A stretch of DNA of 64,000 nt from Calothrix sp. PCC 7716 (GTDB lineage: Bacteria > Cyanobacteriota > Cyanobacteriia > Cyanobacteriales > Nostocaceae): NCBI RefSeq assembly GCF_019977735.1, contig NZ_AP025018.1:5832580-5896579 (forward strand). Reading direction: 5' to 3'. This document shows, in pieces, positions 25,847 through 39,162 of the stretch. Under the pieces are notes generated by a model. The model did not search any database. It saw nothing but the letters and a program-made list of their open reading frames with translations, and was not told where the DNA came from. Position numbers and translations under genes: made by a program. The stretch's first letter is position 1. The number at the start of each line of letters is the position of its first letter.

Positions 25847-26992
25847 TTAGTTAATGCCTATAATTTCACCTTTTTGATTAATTTTCATTGAAGTTTTAGG
25901 AAAATCTTTTTTTATCAGGTCGCGCACTAGTTTGACCGTGCGTTTATTCTTGTCAATATGAGGAATTCCTTGTTTATCCATATGAACTGGAATAATTTTA
26001 CCTTCAACCAAATCTCCAGTTTGATTTAACTTTGCTTCTAGAATCATTGAGTAACCAGTTTCGGCTGTTGTGGATAAAGTTCTATATCCCAGAAAGTTAC
26101 CCAAAGAATAAGCTATTAATTTACCTTTGTAAATTTCCATCGCTCGTGGTACATGTGGCCCATGTCCCAAAACCATATCGGCGCCTGCATCAACCATTGT
26201 TCGGGCAAACTTAACTGAATTACCACGATTTTCACCATAAAAATATTCGTTACTGTTTCGAGTTCGCAACGCATTGGTACCTTCGGCGCCTGCGTGCATT
26301 GACACTATCACAACATCAGCTTGCTTTTGTGCTGATTTAACGAGTTGTGCAGCAGTTGCTATATCGTGAATCGAGTTGTAATAATCATATGGCGCAAATC
26401 CAACCATTGCTACCTTAATGTTATTACTATTAAGGAAAAGAATTTGATTTTTATGACCTAGAGTATTAATACCTACCTTTTTTAAATTTTTAACCGTGTC
26501 ACGAAAACCCACCACTCCAAAATCTAAAGCATGGTTATTCGCGACATTGAATACATTAAATCCAACATCAGCAAATAGTTTGGCATATTCTGGTGGCGAC
26601 CGAAAAGCAAATGTTTGACCTTTGGTGATATCTTTGGCGCTATAGCGATAGTTTGTTAAAGAACTTTCAAAGTTGCCAAACAATATATCAGCATTGGCTA
26701 AGTATTTACGTACTGATTGAGGAATTAATTTATTACGATTGCTAGGTAATCTATTGTTAGGATAATTAGTACCAGGAATAACATCCCCAACAGCTTGAAT
26801 TGTAATCGAATCAGGAAAAATTTGCTCCTCAGTTACCGGAGGCAATATGGGTAGAGAGTCTGAAGGTTTCGACGGTTTATCAGATGCCTGTATTTTACCC
26901 ATCCGAATCGCACTACCAAGAGTAATACCCACACATAAACATGTACTAACAAAGGTAAGTAAAAGTAATTTTCCTAACCACCGATTGAGCAT
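25847..26992 (-). CDS. CapA-family poly-gamma-glutamate-type metallophosphoesterase
   Basis: The 381-residue protein has an N-terminal membrane anchor or signal segment (about 8-28), a short linker, and a CapA-type calcineurin-like domain starting at VGDVIPG (about residue 69). Metal-site motifs are GNFESSL, NVANNHALDFG, SMHAGAE and LGHGPHVPR. The CapA family is tied to capsule or poly-gamma-glutamate export and cell-surface processes, but many cyanobacterial homologues have no assigned substrate. It probably acts outside the plasma membrane and leads an operon with the DUF4864 gene. Confidence 0.87.
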   Translation of the reverse strand: MLNRWLGKLLLLTFVSTCLCVGITLGSAIRMGKIQASDKPSKPSDSLPILPPVTEEQIFPDSITIQAVGDVIPGTNYPNNRLPSNRNKLIPQSVRKYLANADILFGNFESSLTNYRYSAKDITKGQTFAFRSPPEYAKLFADVGFNVFNVANNHALDFGVVGFRDTVKNLKKVGINTLGHKNQILFLNSNNIKVAMVGFAPYDYYNSIHDIATAAQLVKSAQKQADVVIVSMHAGAEGTNALRTRNSNEYFYGENRGNSVKFARTMVDAGADMVLGHGPHVPRAMEIYKGKLIAYSLGNFLGYRTLSTTAETGYSMILEAKLNQTGDLVEGKIIPVHMDKQGIPHIDKNKRTVKLVRDLIKKDFPKTSMKINQKGEIIGIN

Positions 26993-27118
26993 AATCGCAC
27001 CTCTTCACGCAATGAAGTACAGTTTAGCTCACTAATCTACTATGTCTAGGTATATTTTATTTCAATATTATTATTGGTGCCTTATAGCTGGAGCAATGGG
27101 AAAACAGCTCTGTTTAAG

Positions 27119-27687
27119 TCATTTTACTTTTAATAAAGAAAATATCTCTGCCACTTGCACCTGCCAGTTAGACAAAGTGTTAAGAACAGGCAAGACATCT
27201 GTATCGTACTTTACCGATGGTAATTGATTTGGTTGAAATACCATTATTGATCTGTCATCAGGGTCAATAAACCAACCAAGTTTTGTTCCGTTGCTAATGC
27301 AGAAAATAATTTTATTAATTACGCGGTTGGGATATTGATTGGGTGAAAGGATTTCGATAGTCCATCAGGATAGCTATTAAACCTATTTGCAATTTCTCCG
27401 TTTGCATCGGTGGGTATGCGTGACCACTCAAATACGGCAATATCGGGAACTAGCGAGCGTCCACCAAAAGTGCAACGCAGTTCTGTTAGCGCTAAAGTTT
27501 TTTGACTTGGTTCTCCTACCTGATTAATTGTAGCTGGTAAACGAGTTTGAATAATGCTATGTTTTCCCTGTGCCATCGGTTTCTGGTAGATATGACCTTC
27601 AATATACTCGCTTGCTGGTTTCGTTTCAGGTAAATTCAGAAACTCTTCTAAAGAAACGGTTGATGATAACTGAGGTGATAACGTCAT
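27119..27687 (-). pseudogene. Uma2-family (DUF820) nuclease-like gene, one-base frameshift
   Basis: The first part reads as an Uma2 protein (SLEEFLNLPETKPASEYIEG, VPDIAVFEW) up to SYPDG, then ends early at 27319. One base added at about 27364 restores the family sequence: PDWTIEILSPNQYPNRVINK, then GWFIDPDDRSIMVF, ending at a stop at 27119. Total length plus one base is exactly 190 codons, the usual family size. Uma2 proteins have a PD-(D/E)XK nuclease fold and are abundant in cyanobacteria with unclear roles. A sequencing error in the GAT(T)GG run cannot be excluded. Confidence 0.88.
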
Positions 27688-27846
27688 AACTAATTGCCTT
27701 TAAGACTGTTTGTGAGCGCTTCTCCATTTTGACTCAACCGACGCGCGCTGTATTTTATTTATAAAAAGAATAATCGCTATGTTCAATAGACACGGCGGTT
27801 TGGGTGCCTTTGATTGTCTAAGACTATCATTTATTTAAGAAATAAT

Positions 27847-27933
27847 CGGAGAGGGGGGGATTCGAACCCCCGTTGACATTGCTGCCAAAACGCATTTCGA
27901 GTGCGTCACCATCAACCACTCGGACACCTCTCC
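27847..27933 (-). tRNA. trnS: tRNA-Ser (CGA)
   Basis: An 87-base cloverleaf with a long variable arm typical of serine tRNAs. Acceptor strands GGAGAGG and CCTCTCC pair, with discriminator G. The anticodon loop reads CTCGAAA, giving anticodon CGA. The T-arm GGTTCGAATCC is intact. The 3' CCA is not encoded. Confidence 0.95.
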
Positions 27934-28049
27934 AGGTTTTCTATTTTATATGCGCTCATAATTATAGCATGGCTATTGGTTAGTTTTAACTGTTTTTTGC
28001 GGAATTCCCCACCCTCTATGTAGTAGGGTGGGGATGGATAGCAAAACAA

Positions 28050-28223
28050 CTACGAGGTACACCCTTCATGGGCATCCGAGTTGTTGTTAATCTCTGGGCT
28101 TGGTAATCTATCAATCCAATCTTCAATTAGTTGAGTCATTGTTTTTTCTTTACTTGCTGCATATAACTTAAGCTTATTAAGTCTCCGCTCAGTTATACGT
28201 AAATTCAATGTTTTATTTTTCAT
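28050..28223 (-). CDS. Small ribbon-helix-helix-like protein in the TnpB element
   Basis: A 57-residue ORF reads MKNKTLNLRITERRLNKLKLYAASKEKT and continues MTQLIEDWIDRL. A basic beta strand (TLNLRIT) followed by two helices is the pattern of CopG/Arc-type DNA-binding proteins. It is divergent from the tnpB remnant with only 75 bases between the starts, so it could repress its own element. The identification is from the pattern only. Confidence 0.6.
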   Translation of the reverse strand: MKNKTLNLRITERRLNKLKLYAASKEKTMTQLIEDWIDRLPSPEINNNSDAHEGCTS

Positions 28224-28298
28224 GTATATCGTTACATTGTCTGTACATTTGGTATTATAGATGCATAGACAACGCTCCGGACAAGGCGGTGATTATTA

Positions 28299-29186
28299 GT
28301 GACGTTCAAAAGCAAGCAACAAAAAGAATTAGATAAAGAAAAGAACAAAGATACATATATTTCAACTGTTGTGCAGCATCTGAAACTATCAAGTCTTGGA
28401 TATGCCGTAGTATCTGAAAATAAATCAAATGTTTTAGGAATAGATATTGGTTTAAATAACTTTGTTACCTGTATTCCTAATACTGGAGAGCAAGGTTTTA
28501 TCATAAATGGGCGACCGTTAAAAGCAATAAATCAGTTTTATAACAAAACTGTATCCAAGCTGAAAAAAGGCAAGGATGAGAATTTTTGGAGTGGGAGTTT
28601 AGCTAGAGCTACACAAACCAAAAACAACCAAGTGCGTGATTTTATTAAAAAATCGGCACGTGTCATAATAAACAAGTGCCTAGAATCAGGGATAGGTAAA
28701 ATTGTCTTCGGTTGGAACGAGGGGATTAACAATGAAATAGATAATGGACGTGTCAATAACCAAAACTTTGTACAAGTTCCATTCACCGCATTACGTGACA
28801 CCCTCAACTATCTGTGTGAAAGGTATGGAATAGAATTTGTAGTTTTAGAAGAATCTTACACTTCAAAAATGTCATTTTTTGATGGCGATGAATTACCCGT
28901 ATACGGTAAAGAAACCGAAGACCAGAAGAAACTCAAACCTTCTGGGAAAAGAACAAAACGGGGTGAATATAAAACAGGTAACGGAACAATTATAAATGCC
29001 GATGCTAACGGTGCATCAAATATCTTGAGGAAAGCAAAAATCGACATATCTAAAATTACTTTTTTCGTATGCCAATTCATAGCTAAAATCAACATTTGGA
29101 TAGGTAAAAAATTACCATCACGTAAAGGTACGGCAGCAAGCTTGTCTTGTTGTACGACTATAGGAGTAACTGAACCTGCTCAGTAA
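28299..29186 (+). CDS. tnpB: TnpB/OrfB RNA-guided nuclease-like protein, N-terminally truncated
   Basis: The 295-residue product carries the RuvC-like nuclease core of TnpB. The triad is visible: D49 in LGIDIGLNN, E184 in VVLEESYTSK and D234 in INADANGASNIL. The YTSKMSFFDGDELPVYGK-type segment is family-typical. Full TnpB proteins are about 380-480 residues with an N-terminal wedge/REC region that binds the guide RNA; that region is missing here and the frame opens just after a stop at 28290 with a GTG start. The protein is therefore probably inactive as a guided nuclease. Its last codons may overlap an omega-RNA at the element's right end. Confidence 0.82.
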   Translation: MTFKSKQQKELDKEKNKDTYISTVVQHLKLSSLGYAVVSENKSNVLGIDIGLNNFVTCIPNTGEQGFIINGRPLKAINQFYNKTVSKLKKGKDENFWSGSLARATQTKNNQVRDFIKKSARVIINKCLESGIGKIVFGWNEGINNEIDNGRVNNQNFVQVPFTALRDTLNYLCERYGIEFVVLEESYTSKMSFFDGDELPVYGKETEDQKKLKPSGKRTKRGEYKTGNGTIINADANGASNILRKAKIDISKITFFVCQFIAKINIWIGKKLPSRKGTAASLSCCTTIGVTEPAQ

Positions 29187-29220
29187 ATTAGAAACCCCAT
29201 CCGCCATGCGGTGGGGTGGT

Positions 29221-31584
29221 TCATAGTGCTGAGGTCTTATTTTCCATCGTCTGTATAAAAGTCTCGAACTGTCCGTTCGGTTTCCATTGAATTGCACCAT
29301 CACGTCCAGTAAATAAAAGCTGAGTTTTGATGTCACCAATTTCTGACAGAATGTTTGGGTCGATATCAGCACTTGTGGTAATTGTTACTTCTGGTTGTAC
29401 AGTACTAACTAGCTCTTTTAATATTTGAGGTTGACACCAAAGGACTTGCGAACGTGGTATGGCGCCAGTTTTAATCAAGTTTTTTAACTCTGTAGGTTTA
29501 AGGTTTCCAACTAGTAACCAGCTTTTGTTTTGAATTTGCATTTGTAGTATGGGTAATTTTTCGTTGAGTAGCTGTACAGTCACGGCACCAGCATTTATAC
29601 TTTGCCCAACTCCTAATGCTTGATAGGCGCCTTGATTTTGTTGTAATTTTTTCTGAATTGCTGAATTTGCCAGAGCATTTTCTGAATTTGCGGAATAATC
29701 ATAAAATGCTCTGACAGGTAAACGTAGTAATATTTCTAACCAACCATTACTTCCGTTATCTTGAAAATCTGATGCTACTGCCCAGTCAATTTGATTTACA
29801 CCTTGCTGCTGTAGGAACGGTAATATCGTAAAGCGTCCTGTTCCTTCATCTCCACCATTAATTAATGTGATTTTGCCTTTATCTTGAATCACAATTACAG
29901 GTTCTCCATTTGCTGCCAGCATTGTAACTTGAAACAATGTGTTGGTAGAATGCCAAACAGGTATAAATACTAATGCTAAAGCAACACCACAAGCAAACCA
30001 CCAGCGCCGCTGCCACCAACGAATCAACCATACTAGTATTATTAATGTATAAATGGTAATTAATTGTACTAGGCTAATAGTACCCACTGAAAAAGAGCTA
30101 AATTGTATATTTCCAAACAATTCTGCTATATTTAATAACCAGTTGATTGGATGATATAGTAGTCCAGCTAAATAGCTACCTGCTGAAGGAAGAATAACCG
30201 AGAAAAGCGCACTTAAGAAACCACCTAAGCTAATTATTGAAATTAAAGGTGCTGTAATTATATTGAGTAATAAACAATAGACAGCTATAGTTCCAAATAA
30301 GTACAGTTGTAATGGCAATGTCCAAATCATTGCTGCCAAGGGAACCGCTATTAAAGCAGCTATTGCTAATGGTAGCCAACCTAAACGTTTAGTTATTGCT
30401 GGTGCAGTCACAATTAAGCCCAGTGTTGATAAAAAGCTAAGTTGAAAACCTAAATCCCAAATCCATGATGGATTGAATATTAGCATTACTGTGGCTGTGA
30501 GCAACAATAAACTCAATTGTTTAACTGTACGTTTTAGTAATAAAGCAATCAATGCTGCGAAACCCATGATTGTAGCTCTAACTACCGGGGGATCAAAGCC
30601 TGTTAGAGATACAAATATAATTAATGCAATAGTTCCTAATGTAAATCTAGTGCTACGTTTTGCACGTTGAGTTAAACCTAAAATTACAGCTAAAATTAAA
30701 GAAGTTTGAAACCCCGATGCTGATAAAACATGTGATAAACCAACTTTAATAAATAAATCGCGTACATCATACGGTATATCTACAGCTTTACTACCCACGA
30801 CCATTGCACTTAATAGTGGCCCAGAAGGAATACCCAAAGGGCTAACCTGTGCCCGTACAATTGTTTCGCGCAGTTTCCACCATCCCCACTTTCTATCTTT
30901 ATTATCTTCATTTAATATATTTATTTGGCGCCCGCTTAAACCAGCAAAGGTGCTTCGTTGATTTAAATAATTTTGAAAGTCAAAAGCTCCTGGATTTATT
31001 GCACCTTTGGGTTTATACAAAACCCCTGTGACACCTATTTCCGCACCTGGGTATAACCCTGTTGCTTGTAATAACGGTACGGTGACATATAAATTACCAG
31101 ATACTCCCTTACTTCCACCAATTTTATTGTCTTGATCTTTCACCTCATCAAACTGTTTTGCTTCCATCCAAAACTGTCCTTTGGAAGCGCGAGTTAATTT
31201 GGGTGTAGTAGTTACTGTGCCTCGTAAAATATATAGTTGTTCTTGATTACTGTTATTTCCTGCTGGAACATATTTACTAATATCGTTGGCGCCTGGGGTA
31301 GGAGTGCGAGACTGAAGGTAAAAGCTTGCTAGTAAACCAATTACACCAGCTATTAGCCATATTCTTGGATGTGGAAGTAGGTATCTATTCGCAGGTAGAC
31401 TTTTTGACTGAATTTGTCCTTTTGCTTTAGTTTGCTGCGTTTTGCGTGGAATAAGTCTTTTTCTAAATATAATTGCGGCAATTACGCCAATACCTAAAAT
31501 CCAGAAACCGCTTCCTGGAATTGCGGTGAATAGCAACCCCAGAATATAAGCAATACATATAATTACACCGCTCACCTGAACCAT
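29221..31584 (-). CDS. comEC: ComEC/Rec2 DNA-uptake channel protein
   Basis: The 787-residue membrane protein has two N-terminal helices, an extracytoplasmic OB-like DUF4131 domain (about 90-235), the Competence membrane domain (about 250-540, SHVLSASGFQTSLILAVILG with the signature histidine/serine region), and a C-terminal metallo-beta-lactamase-like region. ComEC takes single-stranded DNA into the cytoplasm during natural transformation. The C-terminal domain does not show the HxHxDH metal motif, so it is probably not a nuclease. The stop codon sits 4 bases from the right hairpin of the TnpB element, which may now act as its terminator. Confidence 0.93.
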   Translation of the reverse strand: MVQVSGVIICIAYILGLLFTAIPGSGFWILGIGVIAAIIFRKRLIPRKTQQTKAKGQIQSKSLPANRYLLPHPRIWLIAGVIGLLASFYLQSRTPTPGANDISKYVPAGNNSNQEQLYILRGTVTTTPKLTRASKGQFWMEAKQFDEVKDQDNKIGGSKGVSGNLYVTVPLLQATGLYPGAEIGVTGVLYKPKGAINPGAFDFQNYLNQRSTFAGLSGRQINILNEDNKDRKWGWWKLRETIVRAQVSPLGIPSGPLLSAMVVGSKAVDIPYDVRDLFIKVGLSHVLSASGFQTSLILAVILGLTQRAKRSTRFTLGTIALIIFVSLTGFDPPVVRATIMGFAALIALLLKRTVKQLSLLLLTATVMLIFNPSWIWDLGFQLSFLSTLGLIVTAPAITKRLGWLPLAIAALIAVPLAAMIWTLPLQLYLFGTIAVYCLLLNIITAPLISIISLGGFLSALFSVILPSAGSYLAGLLYHPINWLLNIAELFGNIQFSSFSVGTISLVQLITIYTLIILVWLIRWWQRRWWFACGVALALVFIPVWHSTNTLFQVTMLAANGEPVIVIQDKGKITLINGGDEGTGRFTILPFLQQQGVNQIDWAVASDFQDNGSNGWLEILLRLPVRAFYDYSANSENALANSAIQKKLQQNQGAYQALGVGQSINAGAVTVQLLNEKLPILQMQIQNKSWLLVGNLKPTELKNLIKTGAIPRSQVLWCQPQILKELVSTVQPEVTITTSADIDPNILSEIGDIKTQLLFTGRDGAIQWKPNGQFETFIQTMENKTSAL

Positions 31585-31693
31585 GCCAATCTTTAATAGA
31601 GTTATAGAAAAATTTAAGCATTATGAAAGTAAGTTATTTATAGATGGTGCGTTTCGTGTGAATTGCACCATCTTATTAAATATGCCTTTGAGA

Positions 31694-32176
31694 CTAGATG
31701 CTTATCCCCAATCTAAACCCAAGTATGGCATGTATTATCAAGACTAAAAACGCTGTACTGCCCAAATAAGCGTGTAAGTTCCGCAGTCCTTGATTGTTTC
31801 CGCCAAAACCATTTAATGAAATGGCGCCGTTTATCCCTAAGATTATAAGTACACTAGAACCAGTCCAAAAATGTGGACTTTCCATGATGGGTTGCTTTTG
31901 CATAACCAGAGATAATAAGCCACCTGTATAACCTAGTGCCATAAAGGTAAACATTAAAGGCGCTAGTTTGCGGTGGTCTGCACGATTTTTAATCGCTACA
32001 TCTTTATCTGCTGCAATTCTCCCTTGCCAACCTGCGTATACAACGTAGCTACCCAGGACAAATATAACAATGCCCATCATGGCTGGGTGTCCCCAATGCA
32101 CAATTGGTTCTGGAACGTTTAAACTGCGGAACCATGCTGCAATAGGTTCTAAAATTTCAGCTAACTTTGTGCCCAT
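31694..32176 (-). CDS. DUF4079 membrane protein (cytochrome b561-like)
   Basis: The 160-residue protein has four predicted membrane helices with histidines well placed for heme or quinone contacts (VHWGHPAMMG, RADHRKLAP, RNLHAYLGS, LIIHAILGF). This is the cyanobacterial and plastid DUF4079 pattern, and its helix arrangement recalls cytochrome b561. It probably sits in the thylakoid or plasma membrane; any redox role is inferred. It has its own spacer to comEC and to glyQ. Confidence 0.82.
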   Translation of the reverse strand: MGTKLAEILEPIAAWFRSLNVPEPIVHWGHPAMMGIVIFVLGSYVVYAGWQGRIAADKDVAIKNRADHRKLAPLMFTFMALGYTGGLLSLVMQKQPIMESPHFWTGSSVLIILGINGAISLNGFGGNNQGLRNLHAYLGSTAFLVLIIHAILGFRLGISI

Positions 32177-32255
32177 TCTTTTGTTTCAATCTCTGTAATA
32201 AAACTTTACACACTTACCAAGAATAGATTTTAGGTTACAAATAGCATTTTTGGTG

Positions 32256-33137
32256 TTAGGTGTCGGATGTATTTTTAAGTAAAGGGTGACCTAATCGCTC
32301 TCGCTGTTCTACGTACAATTGAGCTACTTTACGGGCTAAGTTGCGAATTCGGGTAATGTATCTAGTTCTTTCTGTGACTGAAATTACACCTCTTGCATCG
32401 AGTAAGTTGAAAGAGTGTGAACATTTAATTACATAATCCAAGCTGGGTAGGACTAATCCCCGTTCGGTTAGCTGAGTAGCTTCTTGCTCGTACATATTAA
32501 ATAGTGTTAGCAGCATTTCGGGGTTTGATGCTTCAAAGTTGTATACACATTGTTCAATTTCGCCTTGGAGGTGAACATCTCCATATGTAATGTTGTCAGT
32601 CCAGTGAATTTTGGTTATTGCTTCGACACCTTGAAGGTACATTGCCAACCGTTCTAGTCCGTAGGTTATTTCTATAGATACTGGACGGCAGTCTACTCCT
32701 CCGCATTGCTGGAAGTACGTAAATTGAGTTATTTCCATTCCATCTAACCACACTTCCCAACCAGTACCCCAGGCGCCTACTGTTGCATCTTCCCAGTTAT
32801 CTTCTACAAAGCGTACATCATGGTCTTCGGGTCGAATACCAAGTGCCCGCAGAGAATCTAGATATATTTCTTGGATGTTATCTGGTGAGGGTTTTATAAG
32901 TACTTGGTATTGATAATAGTGTTGAAAGCGATTTGGGTTTTCTCCATATCGTCCATCTGTAGGGCGCCGACATGGCTCCACGTATGCAACTGACCAAGGT
33001 TCTGGACCCAATGCTCGCAAGAATGTGTGCGGATTTTTGGTGCCGGCGCCTTTCTCCATGTCATAAGGTTGGGCAATCAGACAACCACGCTCACTCCAAA
33101 ACTTATGTAACTGTAAAATCAACGATTGAAAATTCAT
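32256..33137 (-). CDS. glyQ: Glycine-tRNA ligase alpha subunit
   Basis: GlyQ is the catalytic subunit of the bacterial alpha2-beta2 glycyl-tRNA synthetase. Hallmarks are [17 protein letters not shown] at the start, [20 protein letters not shown] and the class II core [10 protein letters not shown] chose the ATG at 33135-33137 (MNFQS) because AGCAGGAGCAAGAAGA lies just upstream. A further in-frame start at 33167 would add ten residues. The beta subunit glyS is not in the window, as is common in cyanobacteria where the two are unlinked. Confidence 0.95.
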   Translation of the reverse strand: MNFQSLILQLHKFWSERGCLIAQPYDMEKGAGTKNPHTFLRALGPEPWSVAYVEPCRRPTDGRYGENPNRFQHYYQYQVLIKPSPDNIQEIYLDSLRALGIRPEDHDVRFVEDNWEDATVGAWGTGWEVWLDGMEITQFTYFQQCGGVDCRPVSIEITYGLERLAMYLQGVEAITKIHWTDNITYGDVHLQGEIEQCVYNFEASNPEMLLTLFNMYEQEATQLTERGLVLPSLDYVIKCSHSFNLLDARGVISVTERTRYITRIRNLARKVAQLYVEQRERLGHPLLKNTSDT

Positions 33138-33246
33138 TCTTCTTGCTCCTGCTATACGCTCTGGCATAACTATTGTTGCTCAAAGTCGCCACAGCAAGGC
33201 ATTTAGACGCAGTAAAAAATTAATCAATTTTTTTTTGAAAAAAGTG

Positions 33247-33275
33247 TTGACAATACTATTTACGCTCGCTATATT
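33247..33275 (+). promoter_or_regulatory. rRNA operon promoter
   Basis: TTGACA (33247-33252) and TATATT (33270-33275) are separated by exactly 17 bases, an almost perfect sigma-70 consensus, about 210 bases before the 16S gene. Transcription should start near 33282. Confidence 0.82.
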
Positions 33276-33485
33276 AGATAAGTCGCTGATGAGCGAGCGC
33301 GAGAGAGCGCCGTTCGGAAAGTGGTCGAACCTTGAAAATTATATAGTTTGATAGCCAGTATAACATTTGCGTTAGCAATGTAAAGAAATTAACCAGAGCT
33401 GAGGTTTAAATCAGCTATATCGAGCTAAACAAACAAATGCTTAGTAATAAGCGATTCATCGCTTTTCTATGCATTAAATCCAACC
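33276..33485 (+). other. 16S leader with boxA-like element and processing arm
   Basis: The leader carries GAACCTTGAAAA (33327-33338), matching the antitermination box A-like sequence also found before 23S. Bases 33341-33356 (ATATAGTTTGATAGCC) are complementary to 35066-35081 downstream of 16S, forming the stem that encloses the 16S precursor. Confidence 0.7.
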
Positions 33486-34971
<1,486 letters not shown>

Positions 34972-35096
34972 TTAGGGAGACCTACCCAACTTGCTTGTAA
35001 TAAGCACTTCAGTGCTTAAAAACCAACAAGATGGTCATCACCTAGGTCGGTTGTTAATGCAATGTGGCTATCAAACTGTATTATTTGGTTCTGAAT

Positions 35097-35170
<74 letters not shown>

Positions 35171-35176
35171 CATTTT

Positions 35177-35249
35177 GGGGGTTTAGCTCAGTTGGTAGAG
35201 CGCCTGCTTTGCAAGCAGGATGTCAGCGGTTCGAGTCCGCTAACCTCCA
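35177..35249 (+). tRNA. trnA: tRNA-Ala (UGC)
   Basis: A 73-base cloverleaf with acceptor GGGGGTT/AACCTCC, anticodon loop TTTGCAA (anticodon TGC) and T-arm GGTTCGAGTCC. It follows tRNA-Ile after 6 bases. Confidence 0.97.
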
Positions 35250-35515
35250 CATTTAGATAGCATTTATTGAAAAAAGCAAAAATAAATGTTAGTATGATTG
35301 TATTGTAAAGTTCAGCAACTAGAGTTATTAAGATAACTAAGCCTGCTGGATTTACATCCAGTAAGAACCTTGAAAACTGCATAGTGACGCAAATTGTAGG
35401 CAGTAACCGCATTGCTCGTATTAATTACTTCAGTAATTTCTTTATTAATTACTAAAGTAATACAAGCAGCACATGGGTATTGAATTACAAACAATCCTTT
35501 GAATTGATAAAAATT

Positions 35516-38338
<2,823 letters not shown>

Positions 38339-38388
38339 AATCAATTCAAAGCGCGTCACTGTGCAGTCTTCAAGGTTTTTAAACTTTT

Positions 38389-38507
38389 TCCTGGTGCTTT
38401 TTGCGTGGTGGAACCACTCTGATACCATCCCGAACTCAGTTGTGAAACGCCGCAGCGGCTACGATAGTTGGAGAGTTGTCTCCTGCAACAATTGCTCGGT
38501 GCCAGGG
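38389..38507 (+). rRNA. rrf: 5S ribosomal RNA
   Basis: TCCTGGTG at the 5' end pairs with GTGCCAGG at the 3' end. The internal CCATCCCGAACTCAG segment is universal for 5S. It follows 23S after about 50 bases that carry the second arm of the 23S processing stem. Confidence 0.93.
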
Positions 38508-38520
38508 CAATATTACAAAG

Positions 38521-38560
38521 CAAAAGCCTTCTCTTGTATATAAGAGAAGGCTTTTGTTTT
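38521..38560 (+). terminator. rRNA operon terminator
   Basis: A perfect 15-bp stem CAAAAGCCTTCTCTT / AAGAGAAGGCTTTTG with a GTATAT loop is followed by TTTTGG and TTGTTTT. It starts 14 bases after 5S. Confidence 0.92.
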
Positions 38561-38574
38561 GGTTGTTTTGGTAG

Positions 38575-38635
38575 GGTGCGTCACTGCATCGACAAATAAA
38601 CTACGAAGCGAAAAGTCTAATCGCAGTGACGCACC
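38575..38635. repeat. 13-bp inverted repeat GGTGCGTCACTGC
   Basis: GGTGCGTCACTGC (38575-38587) and its exact complement GCAGTGACGCACC (38623-38635) flank 35 bases. A related ACGCACCATTGAC occurs near 38743. This is part of a repeat cluster downstream of the rRNA operon. Confidence 0.75.
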
Positions 38636-38677
38636 ATTAATATCATGTCCGGCTGTTTGCCCATAAATACCCATCAC

Positions 38678-38705
38678 GTAGAGACGCGATTAATCGCGTC
38701 TCTAC
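38678..38705. repeat. Perfect 28-base palindrome
   Basis: Each 14-base half reads GTAGAGACGCGATT to its own centre, so the 28 bases are a perfect palindrome. Diverged relatives are at 44519-44551 and 62492-62519. Flanking ATGTCCGGC (38645) and ACCGGACAG (38731) extend the symmetry outward. Confidence 0.85.
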
Positions 38706-38781
38706 AAAGATTTTATTATGGTTATGCTACCGGACAGGATATAACGCACCATTGACAAATTTTTAAATTATATAAACGGAC

Positions 38782-38795
38782 GGGCAAGGATGCCC
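38782..38795. repeat. Short GGGCA-AGGA-TGCCC palindrome
   Basis: GGGCAAGGATGCCC followed by ATCCCACAAG resembles the hairpin at 707-728, which is followed by CTACAAG. The remaining bases to 39162 show no gene and must hold the promoter of the next gene. Confidence 0.55.
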
Positions 38796-39162
38796 ATCCC
38801 ACAAGAGTTTAGTTTACTTTGGCGCCAAATTATTTACAGAATGTAACCAGGACAAGGCGCCTATGCCAGGTGTTAATTTGATTCTAAGCTTGAGTGATAA
38901 ATAATTTTTACATTGAGGGCTTCGGCGCCCAATACTTAATTATTTCGATACAAATAAAAAATATAGTGTTGCCATATAGCAAATATTAGGTTAATAACAG
39001 ATCTTAACTAGTCCTAAAGAGAGATGATTTATGTAAAATCTGGCAACATAATGTTTTTCCTCATACAATCAAGGAATAAGTTAATGTCACATAAAACACT
39101 AACTTAGGTATAATTGTCGATTTGTAAACAAACCAGGGTTAAAGGGCTGTAAGTAAACACTG

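Larger units (their letters stand above)
28007..29216. mobile_element. Truncated IS200/IS605-like TnpB element
   Basis: The element is bounded by a hairpin on each side. The left is CCCCACCCT/AGGGTGGGG (28007-28033). The right is CCCCATCCGC/GCGGTGGGG with one bulged base (29195-29216). It carries a small divergent ORF (28050-28223) and an N-terminally truncated tnpB (28299-29186). No tnpA transposase is present, so it could move only if supplied in trans. The outer ends are minimal estimates. The right end lies 4 bases from the comEC stop codon. Confidence 0.7.

Noticed and set aside
35188-35412. 74-codon minus-strand frame ending GLEPLTSCLQSRRSTN
   Set aside because: It is the reverse complement of tRNA-Ala and the spacer, a well-known false protein.
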